Part shown: positions 1-5,758 of the stretch, one piece after another
Layout of the letters: every line of letters starts with the position of its first letter
Position numbering within the stretch: position 1 is the first letter of the stretch
Made by a program: the position numbers and the translations under genes
The notes under the pieces: generated by a model
The model's database searches: none
Told to the model about the DNA's origin: nothing
The model's input: only the letters and a program-made list of their open reading frames with translations
DNA from: an uncultured Lachnospiraceae bacterium
GTDB taxonomy: Bacteria; Bacillota; Clostridia; Lachnospirales; Lachnospiraceae
Length of the DNA: 6,353 bases
Assembly (NCBI GenBank): GCA_902764045.1
Contig: CACWUI010000070.1
Location: 1 to 6,353, forward strand
Direction of reading: 5' to 3'

Positions 1-41
1 TGGACGAACTCAGAAAAGAATACAAAAAAGACGGAGAATAA
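1..41 (+). CDS. 3' end of an unidentified upstream gene (partial)
   Basis: An open frame enters from the left edge (first full codon at 3) and ends at TAA 39-41. The visible residues are DELRKEYKKDGE, a charged, hydrophilic tail that identifies no family. It is called a gene end because it stops one base before the next start codon, and the Shine-Dalgarno of that next gene (GGAG, 33-36) lies inside its last codons. This is the usual arrangement of translationally coupled operon genes. With only twelve codons visible it could also be chance. Confidence 0.5.
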   Translation, partial: DELRKEYKKDGE

Positions 42-42
42 A

Positions 43-891
43 ATGTACGGTTATGTGACCACAAACAGTCCCGAACTTAAGGTCCGGGAAAATGCAGAAC
101 TGAGCGCCTGGTATTGCGGGCTCTGCAGCTGCTTAAAAAAAGAATTCGGAAGAGCCGGGCAGCTTACGTTAAACCACGATATGAATTTTCTGGTCCTTCT
201 TCTGAACGGATTATACGAGCCGCATAAAAAGGTGTTTGAGGGACGCTGCATTGCGCACCCTCTTGCCAAGAGGACGTTTTATACATCCGAGCTCAGCAGA
301 TACGCAGCGGATATGAATATACTTCTTGCCTGGTACAAGGTGGTTGACGACTGGAAGGATGAAAAAAAACTGAAAGCACGGGCCATGATAACGGGCTTAA
401 GAAAAAGCGCAAGAAAAGTTTTTGACAAGTACCCCGACAAGGCAAGGGCTGTAAGGGAGTATTTTAAAAAGCTCAGCCATTATGAAAACACCGGCTGCAC
501 TGATATTGATCTTGTGTCCGGGCAGTTCGGAAAAGTAATGTCCCTGGTCTGTGATATTTACGGGGACGAATGGAGCGGGCAGCTCCAAAGCATAGGTTTT
601 TCTCTGGGTAAATTCATTTACATAATGGATGCCTATGAAGACATGGACGAGGATGCCGAAAAAGGAAATTACAATTGCCTTTTAAAGCATGTATCAAATT
701 TTGAAACGAAAGAAAAATTTGACGAATTCGTATATAATGTTTTAAATGCCATTATGGCGGAATGCGCCCGGAGTTTTGAGATACTGCCAATAACTGAGAA
801 TGCCGAGATCTTAAGAAACATCATTTACGCCGGGGTCTGGGGACGCTGGGAAGAATTACATAATAAAAACTGCACAAACAAAACGGAGTAA
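43..891 (+). CDS. DUF5685-type protein of unknown function (282 aa)
   Basis: The protein opens with MYGYVTTNSPELK and then WYCGLC (C25, C28), followed by a hydrophobic NFLVLLLNGLYEP stretch. This N-terminus matches my memory of the DUF5685 family of Clostridia, whose function is unknown. No signal peptide or clear membrane span is seen, so it is probably cytoplasmic and mostly helical. Two acidic clusters stand out: DDWKDE at 102-107 and MDAYEDMDEDAEKGNYN at 195-211. The second sits behind a GKFIYI helix, a layout like the Asp-rich metal-binding helices of squalene/phytoene synthase-type enzymes; that link is inference only. The start is supported by GGAG at 33-36, six bases upstream. The gene is 1 nt from the preceding stop and 3 nt from the J-domain gene, so the two are almost certainly co-transcribed and perhaps act together. 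Confidence 0.75.
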   Translation: MYGYVTTNSPELKVRENAELSAWYCGLCSCLKKEFGRAGQLTLNHDMNFLVLLLNGLYEPHKKVFEGRCIAHPLAKRTFYTSELSRYAADMNILLAWYKVVDDWKDEKKLKARAMITGLRKSARKVFDKYPDKARAVREYFKKLSHYENTGCTDIDLVSGQFGKVMSLVCDIYGDEWSGQLQSIGFSLGKFIYIMDAYEDMDEDAEKGNYNCLLKHVSNFETKEKFDEFVYNVLNAIMAECARSFEILPITENAEILRNIIYAGVWGRWEELHNKNCTNKTE

Positions 892-894
892 CGA

Positions 895-1731
895 ATGGAT
901 CCTTATCAGATACTTGGGGTTTCAAGAAACGCCACGGATGATGAAATAAAAAAAGCATACAGAAAACTAAGCAGAAAGTATCATCCCGATGCCAATGTAA
1001 ATAATCCCAACAAGGATAAGGCAGAGGAGCAGTTCAAACGGATACAGCAGGCTTATAAGCAGATCATGGATGAGAGGTCGGGCGCTACATACGGCAGCGG
1101 TGGCGGAAGTTATTCCGGTAACTACGGTCAGGGATACGGCCAGGGCTATGGAAATTCATACAACCAGCAGCAGGGCTACGGCGGATCCTACAGCCAGCAG
1201 GGCGGATACTCCCAGGGTGACAGCGGAGGAGGCTACGGCGGCTGGTGGGGCGGTTTTGGTCCCTTCGGAGGCTTTGGCGGATTCGGCGGTTTTAATTCCG
1301 GAAGAAGTGAATCTTCAACCTGGGGTAATGACGATCTTTCCGTCAGGTTAAAGGGCGCAGCCAATTATGTGAACAGCGGAAACTATGATCAGGCTATCAA
1401 TGCGCTTAATTCCATTTCCCAGAGGGATGCAAGATGGTATTATGTGCGGGCCATAGCCGAATCGGGACTGGGAAATACATCTGCCGCATTGGAAAATGCA
1501 ACCATTGCCGTACAGATGGATCCCGACAATATGAGTTACCAGAACCTGTATAATAACCTTCGCGGCGGCGGAGCTTATTATGCGGGACAGGGAGGAAGAT
1601 ACGGACGGGGCGCAGGTTTTAACCAGACCAAATGCTGTCTTATATGCCTTGCTTTAAGCGCCGCCAGCAGTTGTTGTGCTTATGCGGGCGGTGGAGCCGC
1701 AGGTGTGCCGAGAGGGATTTTCTGCTGCTGA
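895..1731 (+). CDS. J-domain co-chaperone with Gly/Tyr/Gln-rich linker, TPR-like region and Cys-rich tail (278 aa)
   Basis: Residues 1-61 are a clear J domain: MDPYQILGV, a positively charged helix II (KKAYRKLSRKY), the HPD motif at 30-32 and helix III with EEQFKRIQQAY. The HPD tripeptide is what stimulates DnaK/Hsp70 ATPase, so this is probably a DnaK partner. Residues 64-133 are low complexity, first Tyr/Gly/Gln/Ser-rich (about ten Tyr at 4-9-residue spacing), then a GGFGGFGGF run. Residues 147-222 look like paired TPR helices (NYDQAINALNSI; LGNTSAALENATIAVQMDPDN). The tail (246-278) has seven cysteines: C247, C248, C251, C260, C261, C277 and C278. The DnaJ zinc finger (CxxCxGxG repeats) is absent, so this is a class C-like J protein and not DnaJ itself. 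GGAG at 885-888, six bases before ATG, supports the start. Client and location are unknown. Confidence 0.9.
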   Translation: MDPYQILGVSRNATDDEIKKAYRKLSRKYHPDANVNNPNKDKAEEQFKRIQQAYKQIMDERSGATYGSGGGSYSGNYGQGYGQGYGNSYNQQQGYGGSYSQQGGYSQGDSGGGYGGWWGGFGPFGGFGGFGGFNSGRSESSTWGNDDLSVRLKGAANYVNSGNYDQAINALNSISQRDARWYYVRAIAESGLGNTSAALENATIAVQMDPDNMSYQNLYNNLRGGGAYYAGQGGRYGRGAGFNQTKCCLICLALSAASSCCAYAGGGAAGVPRGIFCC

Positions 1732-1756
1732 TCTTTCATGACAATAATGACGAATT

Positions 1757-1763
1757 TAAGGAG
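1757..1763 (+). promoter_or_regulatory. Shine-Dalgarno of metG that fixes its start codon
   Basis: TAAGGAG lies 11 bases before the ATG at 1775. An in-frame GTG at 1763-1765 would extend the protein by four residues (MFFK), but its first base is the last G of this ribosome site, so it cannot be the start used by it. The ATG gives MPTDNKFYLTTAIAY, a normal MetRS N-terminus. The 11-base spacing is slightly long. Confidence 0.75.
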
Positions 1764-1774
1764 TGTTTTTTAAA

Positions 1775-3418
1775 ATGCCTACAGACAATAAATTTTATTT
1801 AACAACAGCCATCGCTTATGCATCCGGCAAGCCTCATATCGGAAACACCTACGAGATCATCCTGGCTGACAGCATTGCAAGATATAAAAGGCTGCAGGGA
1901 TATGACGTGCGCATGCAGACAGGGACGGACGAGCACGGACAAAAGATCCAGGGAAAGGCTGACAAAGCCGGAGTGACCCCCAAAGAATATGTGGATGAGA
2001 TCTCAGGGGAGATAAAGCGCATTTATGATCTCATGAATACTTCTTATGACCGTTTTATCAGGACCACGGATGAGGACCACAAGATCCAGATCCAGAAGGT
2101 TTTTAAGAAGCTTTATGATAAGGGTGATATTTATAAAGGTCATTACGAAGGCCTTTATTGTACTGCCTGTGAATCCTTCTTTACGGAGGGGCAGTTGGTA
2201 GACGGGAAATGTCCCGACTGCGGCGGCGGGGTGCACGCCGACAAGGAAGAGGCTTACTTCTTTGAAATGAGTAAATATGCTGACCGCTTAATGGAACATA
2301 TCGAAAATCATCCCGAGTTTATACAGCCCGAGTCCCGTAAAAACGAGATGGTGAATAATTTCTTAAAGCCGGGACTTCAGGATCTGTGTGTGTCAAGGAC
2401 ATCGTTTTCATGGGGGATCCCCGTGGACTTTGATCCGGGACATGTGGTTTATGTCTGGATCGATGCTCTTACAAACTATATTACCGGGCTTGGGTATGAT
2501 GCCGACGGAAATTCCGCCCCGGAGTTTGAAAAATACTGGCCGGCTGATCTTCACCTTATCGGTAAAGATATACTCAGGTTTCATACCATTTACTGGCCCA
2601 TCATGCTCATGGCTTTAGACCTTCCGCTGCCGAAGCAGGTATTCGGACATCCCTGGCTTCTTACAAATGAGGGTAAGATGAGTAAGACCAAAGGCAACGT
2701 GATCTATGCCGATGACCTGGTGGAGATTTTCGGAGTAGATGCGGTAAGGTATTTCTGTCTTCACGAGATGCCCTTTGAAAATGACGGTGTTATATCCTGG
2801 GATCTGATGCTTGAGCGTTTTGATTCGGAACTGGCAAATACTTTGGGTAACCTTGTGAACCGTACCATAGCCATGGCAAATAAATACCTGGGCGGCGAAC
2901 TGAAAAAAACAGGTGTTACAGAGCCGGTGGATGATGATCTGAAATCTGTTGCAACATCCCTGAAGGCAAGATGTGAGGAGTGCATGAGCACGCTTCATGT
3001 GGCGGATTCCATTACAGAGGTGTTTAATCTTTTCAAAAGATGCAACAAATATATTGACGAGACAGAACCCTGGGTGCTCGGCAAAGATGAAGGAAGCCGT
3101 GACAGGCTTTCGGAGGTTCTTTACAATCTTGTGGAGGGCATAAGCATAGGAGCTAATCTTCTTTATCCTTATATGCCCGAAACATCTGAAAGGATATTCA
3201 AACAGCTTTATCCTGATGATCCCGAAAGTGGAAAGAGAAGTTACGATGACCTTGATACTTTCGGATCATTTACCGATGGCGGCCAGGTGACGGACTCTCC
3301 TGAAATACTGTTTGCAAGAATGGATGCAAAGGAACTGGAAGAGAGAGTAGCGCTTATCGAGGAGAAGCAAAAGGCGTCTGTTGTATCTGCCGGAGTGATT
3401 AAAAATGGGACTGATTGA
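1775..3418 (+). CDS. metG: Methionyl-tRNA synthetase, short form (547 aa)
   Basis: This cytoplasmic class I aminoacyl-tRNA synthetase charges tRNA-Met, both initiator and elongator, with methionine using ATP. The Rossmann fold starts with YLTTAIAYASGKPHIGN, where HIGN (21-24) is the HIGH signature. A single zinc knuckle has four cysteines (C129, C132, C146, C149), typical of the one-knuckle MetRS common in Firmicutes. GKMSKTKGN carries the KMSKS loop as KMSKT (301-305). The anticodon-binding helical domain follows (LGNLVNRTIAM to NLLYPYMPETSERIF). The protein ends at the linker (ELEERVALIEEKQKAS), where many Firmicute MetRSs of about 650 aa continue into a Trbp111/EMAPII-like tRNA-binding domain; that domain is absent here. 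The start is ATG 1775. The last 14 bases overlap tatD, so the two are translationally coupled. Confidence 0.97.
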   Translation: MPTDNKFYLTTAIAYASGKPHIGNTYEIILADSIARYKRLQGYDVRMQTGTDEHGQKIQGKADKAGVTPKEYVDEISGEIKRIYDLMNTSYDRFIRTTDEDHKIQIQKVFKKLYDKGDIYKGHYEGLYCTACESFFTEGQLVDGKCPDCGGGVHADKEEAYFFEMSKYADRLMEHIENHPEFIQPESRKNEMVNNFLKPGLQDLCVSRTSFSWGIPVDFDPGHVVYVWIDALTNYITGLGYDADGNSAPEFEKYWPADLHLIGKDILRFHTIYWPIMLMALDLPLPKQVFGHPWLLTNEGKMSKTKGNVIYADDLVEIFGVDAVRYFCLHEMPFENDGVISWDLMLERFDSELANTLGNLVNRTIAMANKYLGGELKKTGVTEPVDDDLKSVATSLKARCEECMSTLHVADSITEVFNLFKRCNKYIDETEPWVLGKDEGSRDRLSEVLYNLVEGISIGANLLYPYMPETSERIFKQLYPDDPESGKRSYDDLDTFGSFTDGGQVTDSPEILFARMDAKELEERVALIEEKQKASVVSAGVIKNGTD

Positions 3419-4181
3419 TACGCATGCGCATCTTGATGACATAAGTTTTGATGAGGACAGGGACGATCTGCTTTCGTCCCTGCCGGGGATTGGCATAGAT
3501 GCGGTGGTAAATGTGGGAGCAACGATAAAAGGGGGCTATGACAGTATTGAAATGTCAAAAAGGTACCCCTTTATTTTTGCGGCTATCGGAGTGCATCCGG
3601 ATGAAGCCCATAATATGAACGATGAAGAGTTGGAAAGGTTCAGAGAGGCTGCGGCTTTTGAAAAGGTTGTGGCTGTAGGTGAGATCGGTCTTGATCATCA
3701 CAACATGGGTTCCGACAAAGAAACGCAGCATAAGTGGTTCCGCAGGCAGCTGGAGCTTGCGATCGATCTTGGGCTTCCCGTGATCATTCATTCAAGGGAT
3801 GCGGAAGAGGACACATATAAGATATTATCGGAATATGCGGGCGCACTTAAAGGCTGCGTGATGCATTGTTATTCTTATACACTTGAGAGCGCGCTGCGTT
3901 TCAAAGAACTGGGGTGTGTGTTTGGGATAGGCGGTGTGGTCACATTTAAGAACGGAAAGGTTCTTCAGGAAGCGGTAGCGGGGCTGGAACTTACGGACAT
4001 CGTTCTTGAGACGGACTGTCCGTATCTGGCTCCCGTGCCCTACAGGGGAAAAAGAAATTCATCCGCTTATCTGCCTCTGATCGCAGAGGCGGTGGCGGAT
4101 ATAAAAGGGATAAGTGTTGAAGAACTTGAGGAGGTAACAGGTGCCAATGCAAAAAAACTTTTCCCGGGACTTAGCATTTAA
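3405..4181 (+). CDS. tatD: TatD-family metal-dependent hydrolase / DNase (258 aa)
   Basis: This is a cytoplasmic TIM-barrel amidohydrolase-like enzyme. TatD proteins are metal-dependent nucleases with reported 3'-5' exonuclease activity and roles in DNA repair or turnover; the substrate of this copy is not known. The expected metal ligands are all present: H7 and H9 in DTHAHLDD, E93 in GEIGLDHH, H129 in IIHSRDAEEDT, H154 in MHCYSY and D204 in ETDCPYLAP. The family C-terminal PYRGKRNSS motif follows. The length is normal for the family. The start ATG lies inside the end of metG and is served by GGAG at 3392-3395, nine bases upstream. In Firmicutes tatD commonly lies between metG and rnmV/rsmA; here rsmA follows after 15 bases. 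Confidence 0.95.
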   Translation: MGLIDTHAHLDDISFDEDRDDLLSSLPGIGIDAVVNVGATIKGGYDSIEMSKRYPFIFAAIGVHPDEAHNMNDEELERFREAAAFEKVVAVGEIGLDHHNMGSDKETQHKWFRRQLELAIDLGLPVIIHSRDAEEDTYKILSEYAGALKGCVMHCYSYTLESALRFKELGCVFGIGGVVTFKNGKVLQEAVAGLELTDIVLETDCPYLAPVPYRGKRNSSAYLPLIAEAVADIKGISVEELEEVTGANAKKLFPGLSI

Positions 4182-4196
4182 CGGGGGAGACATCCT

Positions 4197-5072
4197 ATGA
4201 AATATCTTGCAAATCCCACGGAAACAAAAGAGGTGCTCCGGCGTTTCGGGTTTGATACAAAAAAGAAGTACGGACAAAATTTTCTTATTGATGAAAATAC
4301 CGTGCGAAAGATAGTGGAAAAGTCCGGGGTTACGAAAGAAGACTGTGTGCTTGAGATAGGTCCCGGTATTGGCACCATGACGCAGATCCTTTGTGAAAAT
4401 GCAAAAAAGGTTGTGGCGGTGGAGATAGATACGGGGCTCATTCCGGTTTTGGAGGAAACTCTTTCCGGTTTTGAAAATGTAACAGTCATTAATAAAGACA
4501 TTTTAAAGTGTGATATAGGTGAGCTGGCAAAAGAGTATAATGAGGGAAGGCCTTTTAAGGTGGTTGCAAATCTGCCCTACTATATAACCACTCCTATTAT
4601 CATGGGGCTTTTGGAAGAAGCATCCGATCACATTGAATCTCTTACCATTATGATCCAAAAGGAAGTGGCCGACAGGATAAATGCAGAGCCCGGAACCAAG
4701 GACTACGGGGCGCTTACTCTTGCGGTGAATTATTATTCTGAAATAAAAAAAGTTGCGGATGTGTCAGCTTCCTGTTTTATGCCAAGACCAAATGTGGACT
4801 CAACTGTTATCAGTCTTTTGGTTTACATGGAGAAACCGGTAAAGGTTAATGATGAGAAAGGGTTATTTAAACTTATTAAGGCTGCCTTTGCCCAGAGAAG
4901 AAAGACCATGATAAACAGCGTGTCAGCCGTGACGGATCATTCGAAGGAAGAGATAAAAAGTGCCTTGGAGCTTATCGGAAAACCTGAGAACATCCGGGGG
5001 GAGACTTTAAGCCTTCAGGAGTTTGCTGCGCTTTCCGACATGTTGTCAGTTCAAAAGAATAACGGTATGTGA
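4197..5072 (+). CDS. rsmA: 16S rRNA (adenine1518-N6/adenine1519-N6)-dimethyltransferase
   Basis: RsmA (KsgA) uses S-adenosylmethionine to dimethylate two adjacent adenosines in the 3'-terminal helix of 16S rRNA, a late step in 30S assembly; loss of the enzyme gives kasugamycin resistance. The sequence shows the family N-terminus FGFDTKKKYGQNFLIDENTV, the SAM-binding loop EIGPGIGTMT (E53-G59), the catalytic motif NLPYYI (125-130) and the FMPRPNVDS motif. The C-terminal helical part contains FAQRRKTMINS. At 291 aa it is full length. The start is supported by GGGGGAG at 4183-4189, seven bases before ATG. It is the last gene of the plus-strand run. No U-tract terminator follows, and a lipoprotein promoter appears to overlap its stop codon. 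Confidence 0.97.
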   Translation: MKYLANPTETKEVLRRFGFDTKKKYGQNFLIDENTVRKIVEKSGVTKEDCVLEIGPGIGTMTQILCENAKKVVAVEIDTGLIPVLEETLSGFENVTVINKDILKCDIGELAKEYNEGRPFKVVANLPYYITTPIIMGLLEEASDHIESLTIMIQKEVADRINAEPGTKDYGALTLAVNYYSEIKKVADVSASCFMPRPNVDSTVISLLVYMEKPVKVNDEKGLFKLIKAAFAQRRKTMINSVSAVTDHSKEEIKSALELIGKPENIRGETLSLQEFAALSDMLSVQKNNGM

Positions 5073-5078
5073 TAAAAT
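5050..5078 (+). promoter_or_regulatory. Candidate promoter of the lipoprotein gene
   Basis: TTCAAA (5050-5055) is followed after 17 bases by TAAAAT (5073-5078), which is preceded by TG at 5070-5071 as in an extended -10 site. The TAAAAT begins right after the rsmA stop codon. Transcription would start near 5085, inside the palindrome at 5081-5121. This was found by eye against the sigma-A consensus. The -35 match is 4 of 6, so the call is tentative. Confidence 0.4.
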
Positions 5079-5080
5079 CA

Positions 5081-5121
5081 GGGTGTCCGGGAACGGCTTC
5101 GAGGAAACCGTCCCCGTGCCC
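5081..5121. repeat. 41-nt imperfect palindrome, REP-like
   Basis: Arms pair as GGG (5081-5083) with CCC (5119-5121), CGGG (5088-5091) with CCCG (5113-5116), ACGG (5093-5096) with CCGT (5108-5111) and TTC (5098-5100) with GAA (5104-5106). The tip is GAG, with an A/C mismatch, a C/A mismatch and a small asymmetric bulge. No T-run follows on the plus strand (CTCAAAAAAGTAG comes next), so it is not a standard intrinsic terminator for rsmA. The core ACCGTCCCCGTG resembles, from memory, palindromic intergenic repeats of clostridial genomes. Copy number could not be tested. Confidence 0.6.
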
Positions 5122-5159
5122 CTCAAAAAAGTAGAGCATTTAGAAAAGGAGAACTTACA

Positions 5160-5717
5160 ATGAAGAAGATCAAGATTATCACATTTGCTGCCATGGCTGC
5201 TGCTACTGCAATTACGTTTGCGGGCTGCGGTTCGGGTGGCAGTGCGGAGACCACAGCGTCAACGGAAAGCACGGAGGTAACAACGTCAGAAAGCACTACG
5301 GCAGAAAGCGAAAATACAGAGAGTACGTCAGGCGAAAATACAACAGACACTCAGGAGTCAAATTCGTCTGCCGACTCATCATCGGATATCGGTGATCCTG
5401 ATATTATGATCAAAGACGGTGACTTTGAAGCAATGAAAACACTTGCATCCGATATATCGGAAGGCAAGATGGAAGGAAAAGTTGTGGAGATCGAAGGTTA
5501 CCACAGCAACAACATCCGTCATTCCATAATGGAGAGGGATGGAAACGGAACCGGCGTTGGATTTGAATTTGAGGTGGAAGGACTTGCTGAGGAAGAGTAT
5601 CCTGCACACGATGCAAAGATAAAGATCGTGGGGGTGGTCAAGGATTCCGGCACAGAAGCACTGGGAATGAAAGTTTACAGGATCTACGTTCCTAAAGTTA
5701 AATTCCAGTTTTTTTAA
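5160..5717 (+). CDS. Putative secreted lipoprotein with Ser/Thr/Glu stalk and unrecognised C-terminal domain (185 aa)
   Basis: The N-terminus MKKIKI, a hydrophobic alanine-rich core and FAGC with C23 form a lipoprotein signal peptide. The -3 Phe is less common than Leu but tolerated. The mature protein should be lipid-anchored on the outer face of the membrane. Residues 24-78 are a stalk of Ser, Thr, Glu, Asn and Gly with no Lys or Arg, probably a cell-wall spacer. Residues 80-185 form a compact domain with alternating beta-type segments (GKVVEIEGYHS, GVGFEFEVEG, KIKIVGVVKD, KVYRIYVPKVKF), somewhat like a small OB-fold; I do not recognise the family. AAGGAG at 5146-5151, eight bases before ATG, supports the start. 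It has its own candidate promoter, so it is probably not part of the rsmA operon. The function is unknown. Confidence 0.85.
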   Translation: MKKIKIITFAAMAAATAITFAGCGSGGSAETTASTESTEVTTSESTTAESENTESTSGENTTDTQESNSSADSSSDIGDPDIMIKDGDFEAMKTLASDISEGKMEGKVVEIEGYHSNNIRHSIMERDGNGTGVGFEFEVEGLAEEEYPAHDAKIKIVGVVKDSGTEALGMKVYRIYVPKVKFQFF

Positions 5718-5720
5718 ATA

Positions 5721-5750
5721 GTGACAGTGGTGACGGTTTTTGTGTCTCCC
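5721..5750. repeat. Short repeat-rich element between convergent genes
   Basis: The 41-base gap between the lipoprotein stop and the tadA stop holds two direct GTGAC copies (5721-5725, 5730-5734). GACGGTTT at 5732-5739 is the exact reverse complement of AAACCGTC at 5105-5112 in the upstream palindrome. A weak GACA/TGTC pairing (5723-5726 with 5743-5746) is possible. No GC-rich stem with a T-run is present for either gene. It may be a degenerate relative of the palindrome at 5081-5121. Confidence 0.35.
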
Positions 5751-5758
5751 AAAACTTT

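Noticed and set aside
1070..1351. Ala/Arg/Thr-rich 93-aa open frame inside the J-protein gene
   Set aside because: It is a frame shadow of the GC-rich glycine linker. It has no ribosome site and a composition expected from shifted GGC/TAC/CAG codons.
1763..1774. In-frame GTG giving metG four extra N-terminal residues
   Set aside because: The GTG overlaps the only good Shine-Dalgarno, TAAGGAG, which serves the ATG at 1775. The shorter protein also matches normal MetRS N-termini.
1732..1774. Separate metG promoter in the 43-base gap
   Set aside because: AATAAT near 1743 looks like a -10 box, but the bases 17 upstream (TCTGCT) give no -35 and no TG extension, so read-through from upstream is the simpler view.
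2615..2998. 127-aa open frame antisense to metG
   Set aside because: It lies fully inside the conserved metG coding sequence, shows no recognisable motif, and has no supporting promoter or ribosome site.
5081..5130. Intrinsic terminator of rsmA
   Set aside because: The hairpin is followed by CTCAAAAAAG on the plus strand, with no T-run. On the minus strand only four T follow, and no minus-strand gene ends there.
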